Source: Bacteroidales bacterium (GTDB taxonomy: Bacteria > Bacteroidota > Bacteroidia > Bacteroidales > Bacteroidaceae). Taken from it: a stretch of DNA of 64,000 bases. The notes beneath the pieces are model-generated. The model was not told the origin of the DNA. It saw only the letters and a program-made list of their open reading frames with translations, and ran no database searches. The stretch spans positions 85,436 through 149,435 of the forward strand of contig SFFB01000009.1 of NCBI GenBank assembly GCA_004557035.1, written 5' to 3'. A program made the translations under genes and the position numbers. This document shows, in pieces, positions 34,283 through 43,519 of this stretch; positions within the stretch are counted from its first letter, which is position 1, and every line of letters starts with the position of its first letter.

Positions 34283-35437
34283 TCAGAGATCGTTGCGCAC
34301 CACGCGTCCCATTTGCATCACAAACTTGATGTTCTGGTCGGCGTCGAGCATGATGATGTCGGCATCTTTTCCGGTTTCGAGCGTACCTTTGCGGTCGAGG
34401 ATGCCCATGATGCGTGCCGGGGTCTCGGAGGCCATGCGGCAAGCGTCTTCGAGCGGAATGCCGGCTTGCTGCACGCAGGTGCGGATGAGGCGGTCCATCG
34501 TGGCGATGCTGCCGGCGAGGGCTGAGCGGTCGGCGAGCTTGCACACGCCGTCTTCGAGGATGACGCGGGGGTCGAAAGCAGCGTCGCCGTGGGTGCAGCT
34601 GCAAGCCAATGAGTCGGTGACGAGAGCCGTTTTCTCCACGCCCTTGATCTGATAGATCATGCGCAGCATGACGGGAGGCACGTGGATGCCGTCGGCAATC
34701 ATTTCGACCGTCATATTCTCTTCGGCGAAAATGCTTTCGACGGTGCCGGCGGTCTTGAACTCACGGTTTTTGTAGACCACGGGCATGGCGTTGTAGAAGT
34801 GGGTGGCGTGAGTCATACCGGCCTCGTTGGCGGCGTGAACGTCGTCGTAGGTGGCACGCGTATGGGCGATGGAGGGCAAAACGCCGTGGTGGCAGCAAGA
34901 CTTGATGAAGTCTACCGAGCCGGGCAGTTCGGGCGCTTCGTCCCAACGTTTGAGGCAGGGACTTTCTTTCAAAATCTTGTTGTATTCTTCGGGCTGGGGT
35001 GCCTTAATCCATTCGGGAATTTGCGCACCGGCCTGTGCGGGATTGAAATAGGGGCCTTCGAGGTGCAGACCCATCACGGGGCTGTCGGGCTCGTCCATGA
35101 GTTTCTGGCATGTCTTGACGGCGGCCTCTATCATTTCGACAGTCGACGACGAGAGAGTGGGATAGATGGCTGTGGTGCCGTTTTGGAGGTGAGCGTCTAC
35201 GGCCACGCGGAAGGCTTCTTCGGTGCCTTCCATGAAGTCGCGGCCACCACCGCCGTGTACGTGCAGCTCAATGCCACCGGGCACAACATCGGCACCGCCG
35301 GCGTCTATGATTTCGGCGTCTACAACGTGGAGATCGGAGGGAAGAACGGCCTTGATTTTGTTGCCGTCCACTACGAGCGAACCGCCCTCGAGCCAACCTT
35401 GTGGCGTGAGTATGCGGCCATTTACAATCTGTTTCAT
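34283..35437 (-). CDS. nagA: N-acetylglucosamine-6-phosphate deacetylase
   Basis: A metal-dependent amidohydrolase that converts GlcNAc-6-P to glucosamine-6-P in amino-sugar and cell-wall recycling. It has 384 residues, full length. VPGGIELHVHGGGGRDF is the HxH metal motif, GLHLEGPYFNPAQAGAQ holds the catalytic Glu, PSIAHTRATY and THATHFYNAMP the metal/substrate histidines, and LVTDSLACSCTHGD the catalytic Asp. The C-terminal GTLETGKDADIIMLDAD is typical. In this genome the RapZ-domain protein at 16441 may respond to its product, which is an inference. Confidence 0.94.
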   Translation of the reverse strand: MKQIVNGRILTPQGWLEGGSLVVDGNKIKAVLPSDLHVVDAEIIDAGGADVVPGGIELHVHGGGGRDFMEGTEEAFRVAVDAHLQNGTTAIYPTLSSSTVEMIEAAVKTCQKLMDEPDSPVMGLHLEGPYFNPAQAGAQIPEWIKAPQPEEYNKILKESPCLKRWDEAPELPGSVDFIKSCCHHGVLPSIAHTRATYDDVHAANEAGMTHATHFYNAMPVVYKNREFKTAGTVESIFAEENMTVEMIADGIHVPPVMLRMIYQIKGVEKTALVTDSLACSCTHGDAAFDPRVILEDGVCKLADRSALAGSIATMDRLIRTCVQQAGIPLEDACRMASETPARIMGILDRKGTLETGKDADIIMLDADQNIKFVMQMGRVVRNDL

Positions 35438-35508
35438 AGTCGTTTGTGGTTTAAAGGGTTATTTGAATGAAATGGTATTAGTGCTTGTATGTCAGTTTGT
35501 TGTATGTT

Positions 35509-36294
35509 TTATTTCGGCCACTCTGACGTGAGCAGGCTTTCGAGACTTTCGGGGGTGAGTTTGAGGCGGAACTGTCCCCCAAAGGCCATGGAGATGCTGC
35601 CGGTCTCTTCAGAGACGATGACGGCCAGGGCGTCGCTCTTTTGGGCTATGCCGAGGGCTGAGCGGTGGCGCAGACCGAGCGACTTGGGTATGTCGAGGTC
35701 GTGACTGACGGGAAGGATGCAGCCGGCGGCTTTGATGCGACCGGAAGACACCACGACGGCACCGTCGTGAAGGGGACTGTTTTTGAAAAACAGGTTTTCG
35801 AGCAGGCGCTGGCTGATGGCTGCATCGATGACTTCTCCCGAACGGATGACGTCGACCAACAGGTCGCGACGCTGAATGATGATGAGGGCTCCCACCTTTT
35901 GTCGGCTCATGTTGATGCAGGCCATGACGATCGGCAACACTTCCTGGCGGTGGGTGGCGTCGGTGCCGCCGCGCTTGCGGAAATTGAAGACGCGGCTCAA
36001 CCACCAGCCACGCCGCCGTGAACCGATGTCGGAAAACGCCCGTCGTATTTCTTCCTGAAACAAAATAATCAAAGCGATGGCACCCACATTGACCAGCTTG
36101 TCCATGATGCTGCCCAAAAGGCGCATTTCAAAGACTCCCGTCACCACAAGCCACGACAAGACAAAGAGAATGATGCCGTAGAAAATCTTGTCGGAGCCCG
36201 ACTCGCGCATAAGGCGATATATATAAAATAGGAGTAGGGCGACGGCAATGATGTCGATGACGTCGATGATGCCAAAAGAAATCATGGAGAGCAT
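35509..36294 (-). CDS. cdaA: Diadenylate cyclase CdaA
   Basis: A membrane-bound enzyme that makes the second messenger c-di-AMP from two ATP. It has 261 residues. Three N-terminal membrane segments (IIDVIDIIAVALLLFYIY, IFYGIILFVLSWLVV, VNVGAIALIILFQEEIRRAF) precede a DisA_N domain. Its catalytic motifs are present: SPLHDGAVVV (DGA) and GLRHRSALGIAQKSDALAVIVSEETG (RHR), with GALIIIQR as the usual first strand. In Bacteroidetes the gene commonly follows folP, as here (40-nt gap), suggesting one transcript. Confidence 0.94.
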   Translation of the reverse strand: MLSMISFGIIDVIDIIAVALLLFYIYRLMRESGSDKIFYGIILFVLSWLVVTGVFEMRLLGSIMDKLVNVGAIALIILFQEEIRRAFSDIGSRRRGWWLSRVFNFRKRGGTDATHRQEVLPIVMACINMSRQKVGALIIIQRRDLLVDVIRSGEVIDAAISQRLLENLFFKNSPLHDGAVVVSSGRIKAAGCILPVSHDLDIPKSLGLRHRSALGIAQKSDALAVIVSEETGSISMAFGGQFRLKLTPESLESLLTSEWPK

Positions 36295-36334
36295 AAGCGT
36301 GGGGGCTTAGAGTAGGAGAGAATGGGTGAAGGCG

Positions 36335-37180
36335 TTAACGTGCCTCGGCAATGGCTTGATAGATTTTGACGGTCTGCACGGCTTCGGCCACGTCGTGGAC
36401 CCGCAAGATGTGGGCTCCGGCGAGCAGCGAAGCCATATGGAGCGCCGTGGTGCCGCCCAGCGACTCGGATGGCGTGAGGTCGAGCAGGCGGTAGATCATA
36501 GATTTGCGCGAGATGCCCACGAGCAGCGGCAGGTCGAAAGCGGCGAAGTCGGCGAGGTGGGCCATAAGGTGGTAGTTGTGGGTCAGCGTTTTGCCGAAGC
36601 CAAAGCCCGGGTCAAGGATGATGTCGTTCACGCCGAGGCTGTGGAGTCGGTCTATGCGACGGGAGAAATAGAGGGCCATTTCGGCGAGCAGGTTGTCGTA
36701 GGTGGGGTCTTGCTGCATGGTGGAGGGAGTGCCTTGCATGTGCATGAGGATGTAGGGCACACCCAGCCGCGCCACTGTCTGAAACATACGGTGGTCCATT
36801 TCACCGCCCGAGATGTCGTTGATGATATCGACTCCAAATTCTTCCACACACATACGGGCCACGTCGGCACGAAACGTGTCTACGGAGACAATCGCCTCGG
36901 GAGCTTCGCGGCGCAACAGCGAAAGTCCGCGGCGCAGACGGGCCATTTCTTCGTCGGCCGGCACGTCGTCGGCACCGGGACGCGACGAGTAGGCACCGAC
37001 GTCAATCATCGTGCCGCCTTGGGCGATGATGGCCTGTACGCGCTCGATGATTTCAGCCTCAGAGTGCTTGCGGCTGTCGGCATAAAAAGAGTCGGGAGTG
37101 AGATTGAGAATGCCCATCACCTGTGGCCGTGCAAGTGAGAAAAGTCGGCCGTGGCAGTTGAGCGAATAGGGGAAAGACAT
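36335..37180 (-). CDS. folP: Dihydropteroate synthase
   Basis: Joins 4-aminobenzoate to 6-hydroxymethyl-dihydropterin pyrophosphate in folate synthesis. I use the ATG at 37180 (281 residues); the longer frame from 37405 runs into the divergent murF promoter. VMGILNLTPDSFYADSRKH is the pterin-site signature, IDVGAYSSRPGADDV the second motif, IILDPGFGFGKTLTHNY the third and LVGISRKSMIYRLL the fourth. MHMQGTPSTMQ is also present. It is divergent from murF. Confidence 0.95.
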   Translation of the reverse strand: MSFPYSLNCHGRLFSLARPQVMGILNLTPDSFYADSRKHSEAEIIERVQAIIAQGGTMIDVGAYSSRPGADDVPADEEMARLRRGLSLLRREAPEAIVSVDTFRADVARMCVEEFGVDIINDISGGEMDHRMFQTVARLGVPYILMHMQGTPSTMQQDPTYDNLLAEMALYFSRRIDRLHSLGVNDIILDPGFGFGKTLTHNYHLMAHLADFAAFDLPLLVGISRKSMIYRLLDLTPSESLGGTTALHMASLLAGAHILRVHDVAEAVQTVKIYQAIAEAR

Positions 37181-37280
37181 AAAGGCTGCTAAGGTTTTCG
37201 GTATGTGATAGGTTTGAGGTGGAGTCTCTTCGACTTTTTGCTGACACACAGACAAAATTAGTGAGAATATTCGTGACGCG

Positions 37281-37311
37281 TTTAATCTTTCGTGAAAAAA
37301 GCGTATTTTTG
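37281..37311 (+). promoter_or_regulatory. Promoter upstream of murF
   Basis: TTTA (37281-37284), 19 nt, TATTTTTG (37304-37311). The -7 box is a full match to TAnnTTTG; the -33 box has one mismatch. It lies 100 nt before the murF ATG. Confidence 0.6.
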
Positions 37312-37410
37312 CGGTTGTATTCATCAAAAAGCCACCTCGCATCCCGCCCTTGTCGCCCTTTTCGTGCCACGCAGCAGCAGAGAGGGAGGGGCCGACGAGG
37401 CGCAAACCTT

Positions 37411-38706
37411 ATGACAGACATCCCATCATTATACAAGCTTTTCTGCACTCATCCCACCATCACCACAGACACGCGCCATTGCCCCGAAGGCTCCATCTTT
37501 TTTGCACTCAAAGGTGCTTCGTTCGACGGCAACGACTTTGCCAAAGCCGCGCTTGAGCAGGGCTGTGCCTATGCCGTGGTGGACAAGAAGGGCCTCGACG
37601 ACGACGAGCGTCTCATCCACGTGGCCGACGTCTTGAAAACACTTCAAGAACTCGCCGCCCATCATCGTCGCCAATTGCGCACACCCATCGTACAAATCAC
37701 GGGTACCAATGGCAAGACCACGACCAAGGAACTGACGGCTGCCGTGCTCAGCCGAAAGTTCAACGTGCATTTCACCCAAGGCAATTTCAACAACCATATC
37801 GGAGTGCCCAAAACCTTGCTCGCCATGACGCCGCAACACCAGGTGGCCGTGGTGGAGACGGGAGCCAACCATCCCGGTGAAATTGCCGAACTCAGCAAGA
37901 TTGTCGACGCCGACTGTGGCCTTATCACCAACATCGGCGTGGCCCACATTGAAGGGTTCGGGTCTATCGAAGGTGTGGCCAAAACCAAGGGCGAACTCTA
38001 CGATTATCTGAGGCAAAAGCCGGGTAGCCTCATCTTCCTGCACGCCGACAATCCCCGGCTTGCCGGAATGGCAGAGGGACTGGACTCCTATAAATATGGA
38101 CTCGCCGGAAAGGGTTACGACATTGAGGGAGAAGTGACCGGTTGCTCGCCTTTCCTGGCATTGAAATGGCGCCGAAGGGGAGGAGAGTGGCACGAAGTGC
38201 AGACCCATCTCATCGGAGCCTACAACTGCGACAACGCCTTAGCCGCCGCTGCTGTGGGATGCCACTTCGGCGTGAACGAAAACGACATCACGGCCGCTTT
38301 GGCCGACTATGTGCCGAGCAACAACCGCTCCGAACTCAAGGAGACCGGTCGCAACAGCCTTATCATAGATGCCTACAACGCCAACCCCACCAGTATGAAG
38401 GCTGCGCTCGACAATTTCGCCCTCATCCCTCATCCCCACAAAATGATGATACTCGGCGAAATGCGTGAGTTGGGCACTGTCTCGGCCGAAGCCCACCAGA
38501 AGCTTGCCGCTCAGGCCGAAGCGATGGGTTGTGAGGCCGTTTGGCTCGTGGGTGAAGCCTTCGCCGGTTGTGCACCCTCGCTCCGTCACTTTGCCGATGT
38601 GGAAGAGGTGAAACAACAACTCACAGAGCAGTCCGTCGAAGGCCGGCTCATTCTCATCAAAGGCAGCAACGGCACACGCCTCTTCACCCTGCCCCCACTG
38701 CTCTGA
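37411..38706 (+). CDS. murF: UDP-N-acetylmuramoyl-tripeptide--D-alanyl-D-alanine ligase
   Basis: A cytoplasmic ATP-dependent ligase adding D-Ala-D-Ala to the peptidoglycan precursor. The ATG at 37411 gives 431 residues; the frame extends upstream through the promoter and is not used. TDTRHCPEGSIFFALKG is the UDP-binding N-terminal motif, VQITGTNGKTTTKELTA the P-loop, HFTQGNFNNHIGVPKTLL and MVVETGAN-like (VAVVETGANHPGEIAEL) follow, and AYNANPTSMKAAL is the typical C-domain motif. Essential cell-wall enzyme; its 3' end is 18 nt before the next gene. Confidence 0.96.
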   Translation: MTDIPSLYKLFCTHPTITTDTRHCPEGSIFFALKGASFDGNDFAKAALEQGCAYAVVDKKGLDDDERLIHVADVLKTLQELAAHHRRQLRTPIVQITGTNGKTTTKELTAAVLSRKFNVHFTQGNFNNHIGVPKTLLAMTPQHQVAVVETGANHPGEIAELSKIVDADCGLITNIGVAHIEGFGSIEGVAKTKGELYDYLRQKPGSLIFLHADNPRLAGMAEGLDSYKYGLAGKGYDIEGEVTGCSPFLALKWRRRGGEWHEVQTHLIGAYNCDNALAAAAVGCHFGVNENDITAALADYVPSNNRSELKETGRNSLIIDAYNANPTSMKAALDNFALIPHPHKMMILGEMRELGTVSAEAHQKLAAQAEAMGCEAVWLVGEAFAGCAPSLRHFADVEEVKQQLTEQSVEGRLILIKGSNGTRLFTLPPLL

Positions 38707-38724
38707 CGATTAGACCACTCCAGG

Positions 38725-40959
38725 ATGCGCCTCATCAAACGACTCGACCTTTACATCCTCAAGAAGTTTCTCCCGCTGTTTGTGGGAGCGTTCTGCATTT
38801 GCCTTTTCGTCTTCATGATGCAGTTCACTTGGCGCTACATCGACGAGCTCATAGGTAAGGGATTGTCGCTCGACATTTTGGGTCAGTTTTTCTGGTATAT
38901 GGCCATCACGCTCGTCCCCACGGCCTTGCCGCTTGCCGTGCTCTTGGCCTCGCTCATCACTTTCGGCAACATGGGCGAGCAACTCGAACTGCTCTCGATG
39001 AGAGCTGCCGGCGTGTCGCTCCTTCGCATTATGCGTCCCATTATGGTCTTGGTCGTCGTCATGACCGGCATCTCGTTTTATTTCCAAAACAAGACCTCGC
39101 CCGAGGCTCAAATCAACCTGCGCACGCTGCTCATCAGCATGAAGCAGGCACAGCCCGCCGTCGAAATTCCCGAGGGTGTTTTTTATAACGAAATACCCAA
39201 CTACAACCTTTACGTCAAAAAGAAAAATGCCGCCACCGGTATGCTCTACGACGTGATTATCTATAAGACCGACCAAGGCTTCGAGCGCCAGCAAATCGTC
39301 CTCGCCGACTCGGGCCGGCTGGAAATGTCGGCAGACAAACTGCACCTCAAACTCGACCTGTGGCAGGGTGCACAATTCGGCGACCCACCTATGCAAAACA
39401 CCATGGGCCAAAGCCGAGCCACCACGCCCTTCAACCGCGAAACCTTCGGCTACAAGCAGTTTATCATTGACTTCGACAGCAACTTTGCGCTGATGGACCA
39501 AGCCCTCTTGCGCAATATGCCACAAGCCAAGAGCATGCGCGAGATTGAGCAAAGCGTAGACTCCATGCAGCGGGGTCTCGACAGCATAGGGCACAGGAAT
39601 TTTGAAGAAGCCCGTGAGCGGTGGTATGCCATACCGTCCCTGCTGCCGGCAGACTCTGCCCGTTTGGCCAAAAAGACTTTGCCCTTCGACACCCTCTTGG
39701 CCCGCACCGCCGACGCCGCCCGCTATAATGCCCGGCAAATGGCCCTGCGCACCGTCCGCTCGGCCCAGTCGGAGCTGGAATGGAAGAGCCAGAACGTCAA
39801 AGAGGAATACAACCTCGTGCGCCGCCACCTGGTGGAATGGCATCAGAAGATGACCCTTTCGCTGGCCTGCCTGCTCTTCTTTTTCATAGGTGCCCCCCTC
39901 GGTGCCATCATCCGCAAGGGCGGTTTGGGCCTGCCAGCCGTGGTCTCGGTGTTTATCTTCCTCTGCTATTACGCCGTCAACACCGCCGGAATGAAACAGG
40001 CTCGCGACGGTTCGGTCGACATGATTGTGGGGATGTGGGTCAGTTCGGTCGTGCTGCTGCCCTTTGGCGTCTTTCTTACTTACAAGTCAAACAAAGACTC
40101 GGTCGTGTTCAACGCCGAAGTATATATGTCGCTCATTTCCCGCCTGCTCGGTCTGCGCTCATCGCGCCATCTGGTGCGCAAAGAGGTAGTCATCGACCGG
40201 CCCGACAATGTGCAAATGCTCGAAGAGACCGACCGCCTGCGCTCAGCCTGCCGCAATTATGCCGAGAGCCACAAACTCTATATGGCGCCGGGTTACCTTC
40301 GCATTTTCTTCCGGCCGCGACCCGACCATAAGGTGGCCGAAATCAGCGAAAGCCTTGAGGCCATTGTCGAGCAGCTTTCCAACAGCCGCAACAACCGCGT
40401 CATTGCCTTGCTCAACCGTCTGCCCATCATCTACGTCAATGCCCACACCTCGCCCTTTGAGCGGCGCTGGCCCTCGGCGCTGGCCGGTTTGTTCTTCCCT
40501 TTGGGCGGCTTGTTGTGGTTGAGAATATGGCGTTTCAGACTGAGGCTTTGGCGCGACATGAAAACCATCGTGGCCACCTGCGACCGCCTCGAAGCCACCC
40601 TGCGGCAAATCATCAGCGAAGAGAGCGAACCTGTCAGCCACTCAGCCGGTGCCGAGCTCGAGCCCGAGGTGGTGAGAGTGAAGAAGGCCGACAAGATCAA
40701 GCATTGGCTCAAATGGTTGGCCGTGATAGTCTTGGCTTTTGCCGCCGGCTGGTACACTTACCGCTATTTCAAGCGCCAAGCACGGCGTCAGCCGTCCCCT
40801 TCAGAACAGGTCAGTCCTGCCCTGAAATCCTCCGATGCTGCGACTCCCAGGCCTACCGGACATTCTGCCACAGAGCGAGAGCCGGCAAGGTCCACCGAGG
40901 GCGTGCGCCGTCTGCACGAACTCACGGCCCCGAGCCGCTCGGCCGCTCCCTTCAGATAG
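38725..40959 (+). CDS. LptF/LptG-family permease with long C-terminal extension
   Basis: An inner-membrane protein of the YjgP/YjgQ family, the permease of the LPS export ABC machine (Lpt). LDLYILKKFLPLFVGAFCICL, TWRYIDELIGKGL and LVPTALPLAVLLASLITFG, then EQLELLSMRAAGVSLLRIM are the family's N-terminal half. A periplasmic domain of ~230 residues follows, then AIIRKGGLGLPAVVSVFIF and two more segments to about residue 465. The remaining ~280 residues go beyond the usual length (~360 in E. coli). They include a further hydrophobic segment near residue 590 and one near 670, and end in a basic, Ser/Pro-rich tail. F versus G cannot be told. Confidence 0.82.
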   Translation: MRLIKRLDLYILKKFLPLFVGAFCICLFVFMMQFTWRYIDELIGKGLSLDILGQFFWYMAITLVPTALPLAVLLASLITFGNMGEQLELLSMRAAGVSLLRIMRPIMVLVVVMTGISFYFQNKTSPEAQINLRTLLISMKQAQPAVEIPEGVFYNEIPNYNLYVKKKNAATGMLYDVIIYKTDQGFERQQIVLADSGRLEMSADKLHLKLDLWQGAQFGDPPMQNTMGQSRATTPFNRETFGYKQFIIDFDSNFALMDQALLRNMPQAKSMREIEQSVDSMQRGLDSIGHRNFEEARERWYAIPSLLPADSARLAKKTLPFDTLLARTADAARYNARQMALRTVRSAQSELEWKSQNVKEEYNLVRRHLVEWHQKMTLSLACLLFFFIGAPLGAIIRKGGLGLPAVVSVFIFLCYYAVNTAGMKQARDGSVDMIVGMWVSSVVLLPFGVFLTYKSNKDSVVFNAEVYMSLISRLLGLRSSRHLVRKEVVIDRPDNVQMLEETDRLRSACRNYAESHKLYMAPGYLRIFFRPRPDHKVAEISESLEAIVEQLSNSRNNRVIALLNRLPIIYVNAHTSPFERRWPSALAGLFFPLGGLLWLRIWRFRLRLWRDMKTIVATCDRLEATLRQIISEESEPVSHSAGAELEPEVVRVKKADKIKHWLKWLAVIVLAFAAGWYTYRYFKRQARRQPSPSEQVSPALKSSDAATPRPTGHSATEREPARSTEGVRRLHELTAPSRSAAPFR

Positions 40960-41016
40960 TCTCCCGGTGTCACCGTTCATCATTTGCCACAAATCAGCAC
41001 TCATTATATATATAAT

Positions 41017-42231
41017 ATGGAAAATACCCCACTTGCCACCATCGAACAAGCCATAGAAGATTTCAAGCAAGGCCGTTTCGTCATCGTCGTCGACGACGAA
41101 GACCGTGAAAACGAAGGCGACCTCATCCTTGCCGCCGAACTCGCCACGGCCGAAAAGGTGAACTATATGCTGCGCCACGGTCGCGGCGTGCTCTGTGCGC
41201 CCATCACCAACGAGCGTTGCCGCCAACTCGAACTCGAACATCAGGTGCAGACCAACACCAGTATGCTCGGCACGCCCTTCACCGTCACCATCGACAAGCT
41301 CGAAGGCTGCACCACCGGCGTGTCTTGTCACGACCGTGCCGCCACCATCCGAGCCCTTGCCGACCCCGAGAGCCGTCCCGAGACCTTTGGCCGTCCCGGC
41401 CACATCAATCCGCTCTATGCCCAAGACCGCGGCGTCTTGGCCCGTGCCGGCCACACCGAGGCCGCCGTCGACCTGGCTCGTCTTGCCGGTATGCAGCCTG
41501 CCGCCTGTCTCATAGAGATACTCAACGAAGACGGCACCATGGCCCGTCTGCCGCAGCTGCGGGTCTTTGCCGCCCGTGAGGGGCTCCACATCATCTCCAT
41601 AAAAGACCTCATCGCCTACCGACTCAAAAACGAGTGTCTCGTAGAGAAAGGTGAGGAGGTCGATATGCCCACCGAATACGGCCACTTCCATCTCATCCCC
41701 TTCCGCCAGAAGAGCAACCTGCTCGAGCACGTCGCCCTCATCAAGGGCACCCTGCGCGAAGACGAACCCGTTCTTGTGCGCGTCCATTCCTCTTGCGTCA
41801 CCGGCGACATCTTTGGCAGTGAGCGCTGCGACTGTGGCGAACAACTCCACAAGGCCATGCAGATGATTGAAGCCGAAGGGCGCGGCGTCGTGCTCTATCT
41901 CAACCAAGAGGGTCGTGGCATAGGACTTATGGCCAAAATTGCCGCCTACAAACTCCAAGAGCAAGGCTACGACACCGTTGACGCCAACGTCCACCTGGGC
42001 TACGACCCCGACGAGCGCGACTATGGCGTGGGTGCCCAAATTCTCAACCTGCTCGGCGTGAAAAAGATGCGCCTCATCACCAACAATCCTGTCAAGCGCG
42101 TGGGACTTGAGGCCTACGGTCTTGAAATAGTCGAAAACGTGCCCATAGAAATCAAGCCTAACCCCTACAACGAGCGCTACCTCCGCACCAAGCAAGAGCG
42201 CATGGGCCACACCTTACACTTCAACAAATAA
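41017..42231 (+). CDS. ribBA: Bifunctional 3,4-dihydroxy-2-butanone-4-phosphate synthase / GTP cyclohydrolase II
   Basis: Two entry reactions of riboflavin synthesis on one chain. The ATG at 41017 gives 404 residues. The N-terminal RibB domain (~1-200) shows VVDDEDRENEGDL, ELEHQVQTNTSMLGTPF and FGRPGHINPLYAQ with the acidic and His residues. The C-terminal RibA domain (~205-404) has VRVHSSCVTGDIFGSERCDC (zinc cysteines), VVLYLNQEGRGIGLMAKI and TNNPVKRVGLE. No FMN riboswitch is seen in the 57 nt between the genes. Confidence 0.96.
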   Translation: MENTPLATIEQAIEDFKQGRFVIVVDDEDRENEGDLILAAELATAEKVNYMLRHGRGVLCAPITNERCRQLELEHQVQTNTSMLGTPFTVTIDKLEGCTTGVSCHDRAATIRALADPESRPETFGRPGHINPLYAQDRGVLARAGHTEAAVDLARLAGMQPAACLIEILNEDGTMARLPQLRVFAAREGLHIISIKDLIAYRLKNECLVEKGEEVDMPTEYGHFHLIPFRQKSNLLEHVALIKGTLREDEPVLVRVHSSCVTGDIFGSERCDCGEQLHKAMQMIEAEGRGVVLYLNQEGRGIGLMAKIAAYKLQEQGYDTVDANVHLGYDPDERDYGVGAQILNLLGVKKMRLITNNPVKRVGLEAYGLEIVENVPIEIKPNPYNERYLRTKQERMGHTLHFNK

Positions 42232-42263
42232 AAGAGACTAAAAGAGATAATAGCGGCCAAGTG

Positions 42264-42442
42264 CGGCCTGAAGGGCCAACCGACGACAAGGCGAGAGCAG
42301 AACAACAAACTTGTTTGATTGTTATGCCGAGCCGCGAAGGAGGAAGGCGAAGCCAACAAGCACATAGCCCAGGGCAGAGCCGAGCGAAGCGAGGCGGCAC
42401 CCTGGGTAAGACATTAACGAAAATGCGCCCTGTAGGGGCAAA
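42264..42442. repeat. Long nested palindrome, subtype B, left half only
   Basis: GCGGCCTGAAGGGCCAAC, an insertion of about 75 nt with its own sequence, CATAGCCCAGGGCAGAG, GGCACCCTGGGT and GCGCCCTGTAGGGGCAAAAG. It then passes directly into the GACTAAAAG simple repeat, without the right arm seen in the copies at 30981 and 59093. Confidence 0.7.
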
Positions 42443-42672
42443 AGACTAAAAGACTAAGAGTCTAAAAGACTAAGAGTCTAAAAGTCTAAAAGACTAAGAG
42501 TCTAAAAGACTAAGAGTCTAAAAGTCTAAAAGACTAAGAGTCTAAGAGACTAAGAGTCAAAGAGACTAAGAGTCAAAGAGACTAAGAGTCTAAGAGTCTA
42601 AAAGTCTAAAAGTCTAAGAGAGTTTTCGCGGCCAGGCCTACTCTTTGTCTCTTTGTCTCTTTGTCTCTTTTT
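42439..42672. repeat. GACTAAAAGACTAAGAGTC simple repeat tract
   Basis: About 20 imperfect units of GTCTAAAAGACTAAGA type followed by CGGCCAGGCCTACTCTTTG and three TCTCTTTG units. It is not a CRISPR: there are no spacers, and the unit is only 8 nt with substitutions. It ends about 80 nt before the BI-1 gene. Confidence 0.8.
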
Positions 42673-42756
42673 CTTGAGATAGTTTGGCACGCCATTTGCA
42701 CACTCACCCGTATAAGACAATAAAACCAATAACCCAATCCAAAACTCCGCACGATT

Positions 42757-43467
42757 ATGCAAAACGAAAACACCTACAATCCCTTTGCCTCGCCCAGCCG
42801 CGAAGCCGCTTTTCCGCGCCTCATGCAGAAAACCTACCTGTGGATGATGTTTGGCCTCATCATGACCGCCCTCACCGCCACCTATGTGGCCGGCAATGCC
42901 GCCCTGATGCAAACCATCTTCACCGGTTCGTCGTTTCTCATCCTCGTCATTGCCGAGTTGGCCCTTGTGATGTTCCTCTCGGCCCGCATCATGAAGATGT
43001 CGTTCATCACGGCCGGCCTCCTCTTTGCCGCCTATTCCATTCTCAACGGTGCCACGCTGTCTGTCATCCTCTTGGCCTACGAGCCCGGCGTCATTGCCAC
43101 CACCTTCTTCGTCACGGCCGGCATGTTTGCCGCCATGTCGCTCTTGGGCTTCTTCACCTCGCGCGACCTCTCGGGCCTTGGCCGCTTCCTCATCATGGCT
43201 TTGGTGGGCATCATCATCGCCTCTGTGGTCAACCTCTTCATGCACAGCGAAGGTCTCTATTGGGCCGTGTCTTATCTCGGCGTGTTGGTCTTTGCCGGTC
43301 TCACCGCCTACGACACGCAAAAAATCAAGCACATGCTGATGGCCTATGGAGGCGAAGTCAACGACGACACCCAAAAGCTCGCCCTTCTTGGCAGCCTCAC
43401 CCTCTATCTCGACTTCATCAACCTTTTCCTCTTCCTCTTGCGCATCTTCGGCGGAGGCAGAGACTAA
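42757..43467 (+). CDS. Bax inhibitor-1/YccA family membrane protein
   Basis: A 236-residue integral membrane protein of the BI-1/LFG/YccA family, members of which act as pH-sensitive cation (Ca) channels or FtsH-associated factors. About seven hydrophobic segments are visible (YLWMMFGLIMTALTATYV, SFLILVIAELALVMFLSA, AGLLFAAYSILNG, VIATTFFVTAGMFAAMSLLGFF, FLIMALVGIIIASVVNL, WAVSYLGVLVFAGLTAYDTQKIKHM). The stretch AYDTQKIK is the family signature, with Asp residues in the last segments as in the closed pore. It is followed 52 nt later by aspC. Confidence 0.88.
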   Translation: MQNENTYNPFASPSREAAFPRLMQKTYLWMMFGLIMTALTATYVAGNAALMQTIFTGSSFLILVIAELALVMFLSARIMKMSFITAGLLFAAYSILNGATLSVILLAYEPGVIATTFFVTAGMFAAMSLLGFFTSRDLSGLGRFLIMALVGIIIASVVNLFMHSEGLYWAVSYLGVLVFAGLTAYDTQKIKHMLMAYGGEVNDDTQKLALLGSLTLYLDFINLFLFLLRIFGGGRD

Positions 43468-43519
43468 ACCCAAGCCCCTTTTCTTAAATTCCTCAAACCC
43501 TACAAAAACAGCCAGACCT

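Noticed and set aside
40960..41016. FMN riboswitch before ribBA
   Set aside because: The gap is only 57 nt and shows none of the conserved RFN-element blocks.
42439..42672. Possible CRISPR array
   Set aside because: The repeated unit is about 8 nt, has substitutions, and there are no spacers or cas genes.
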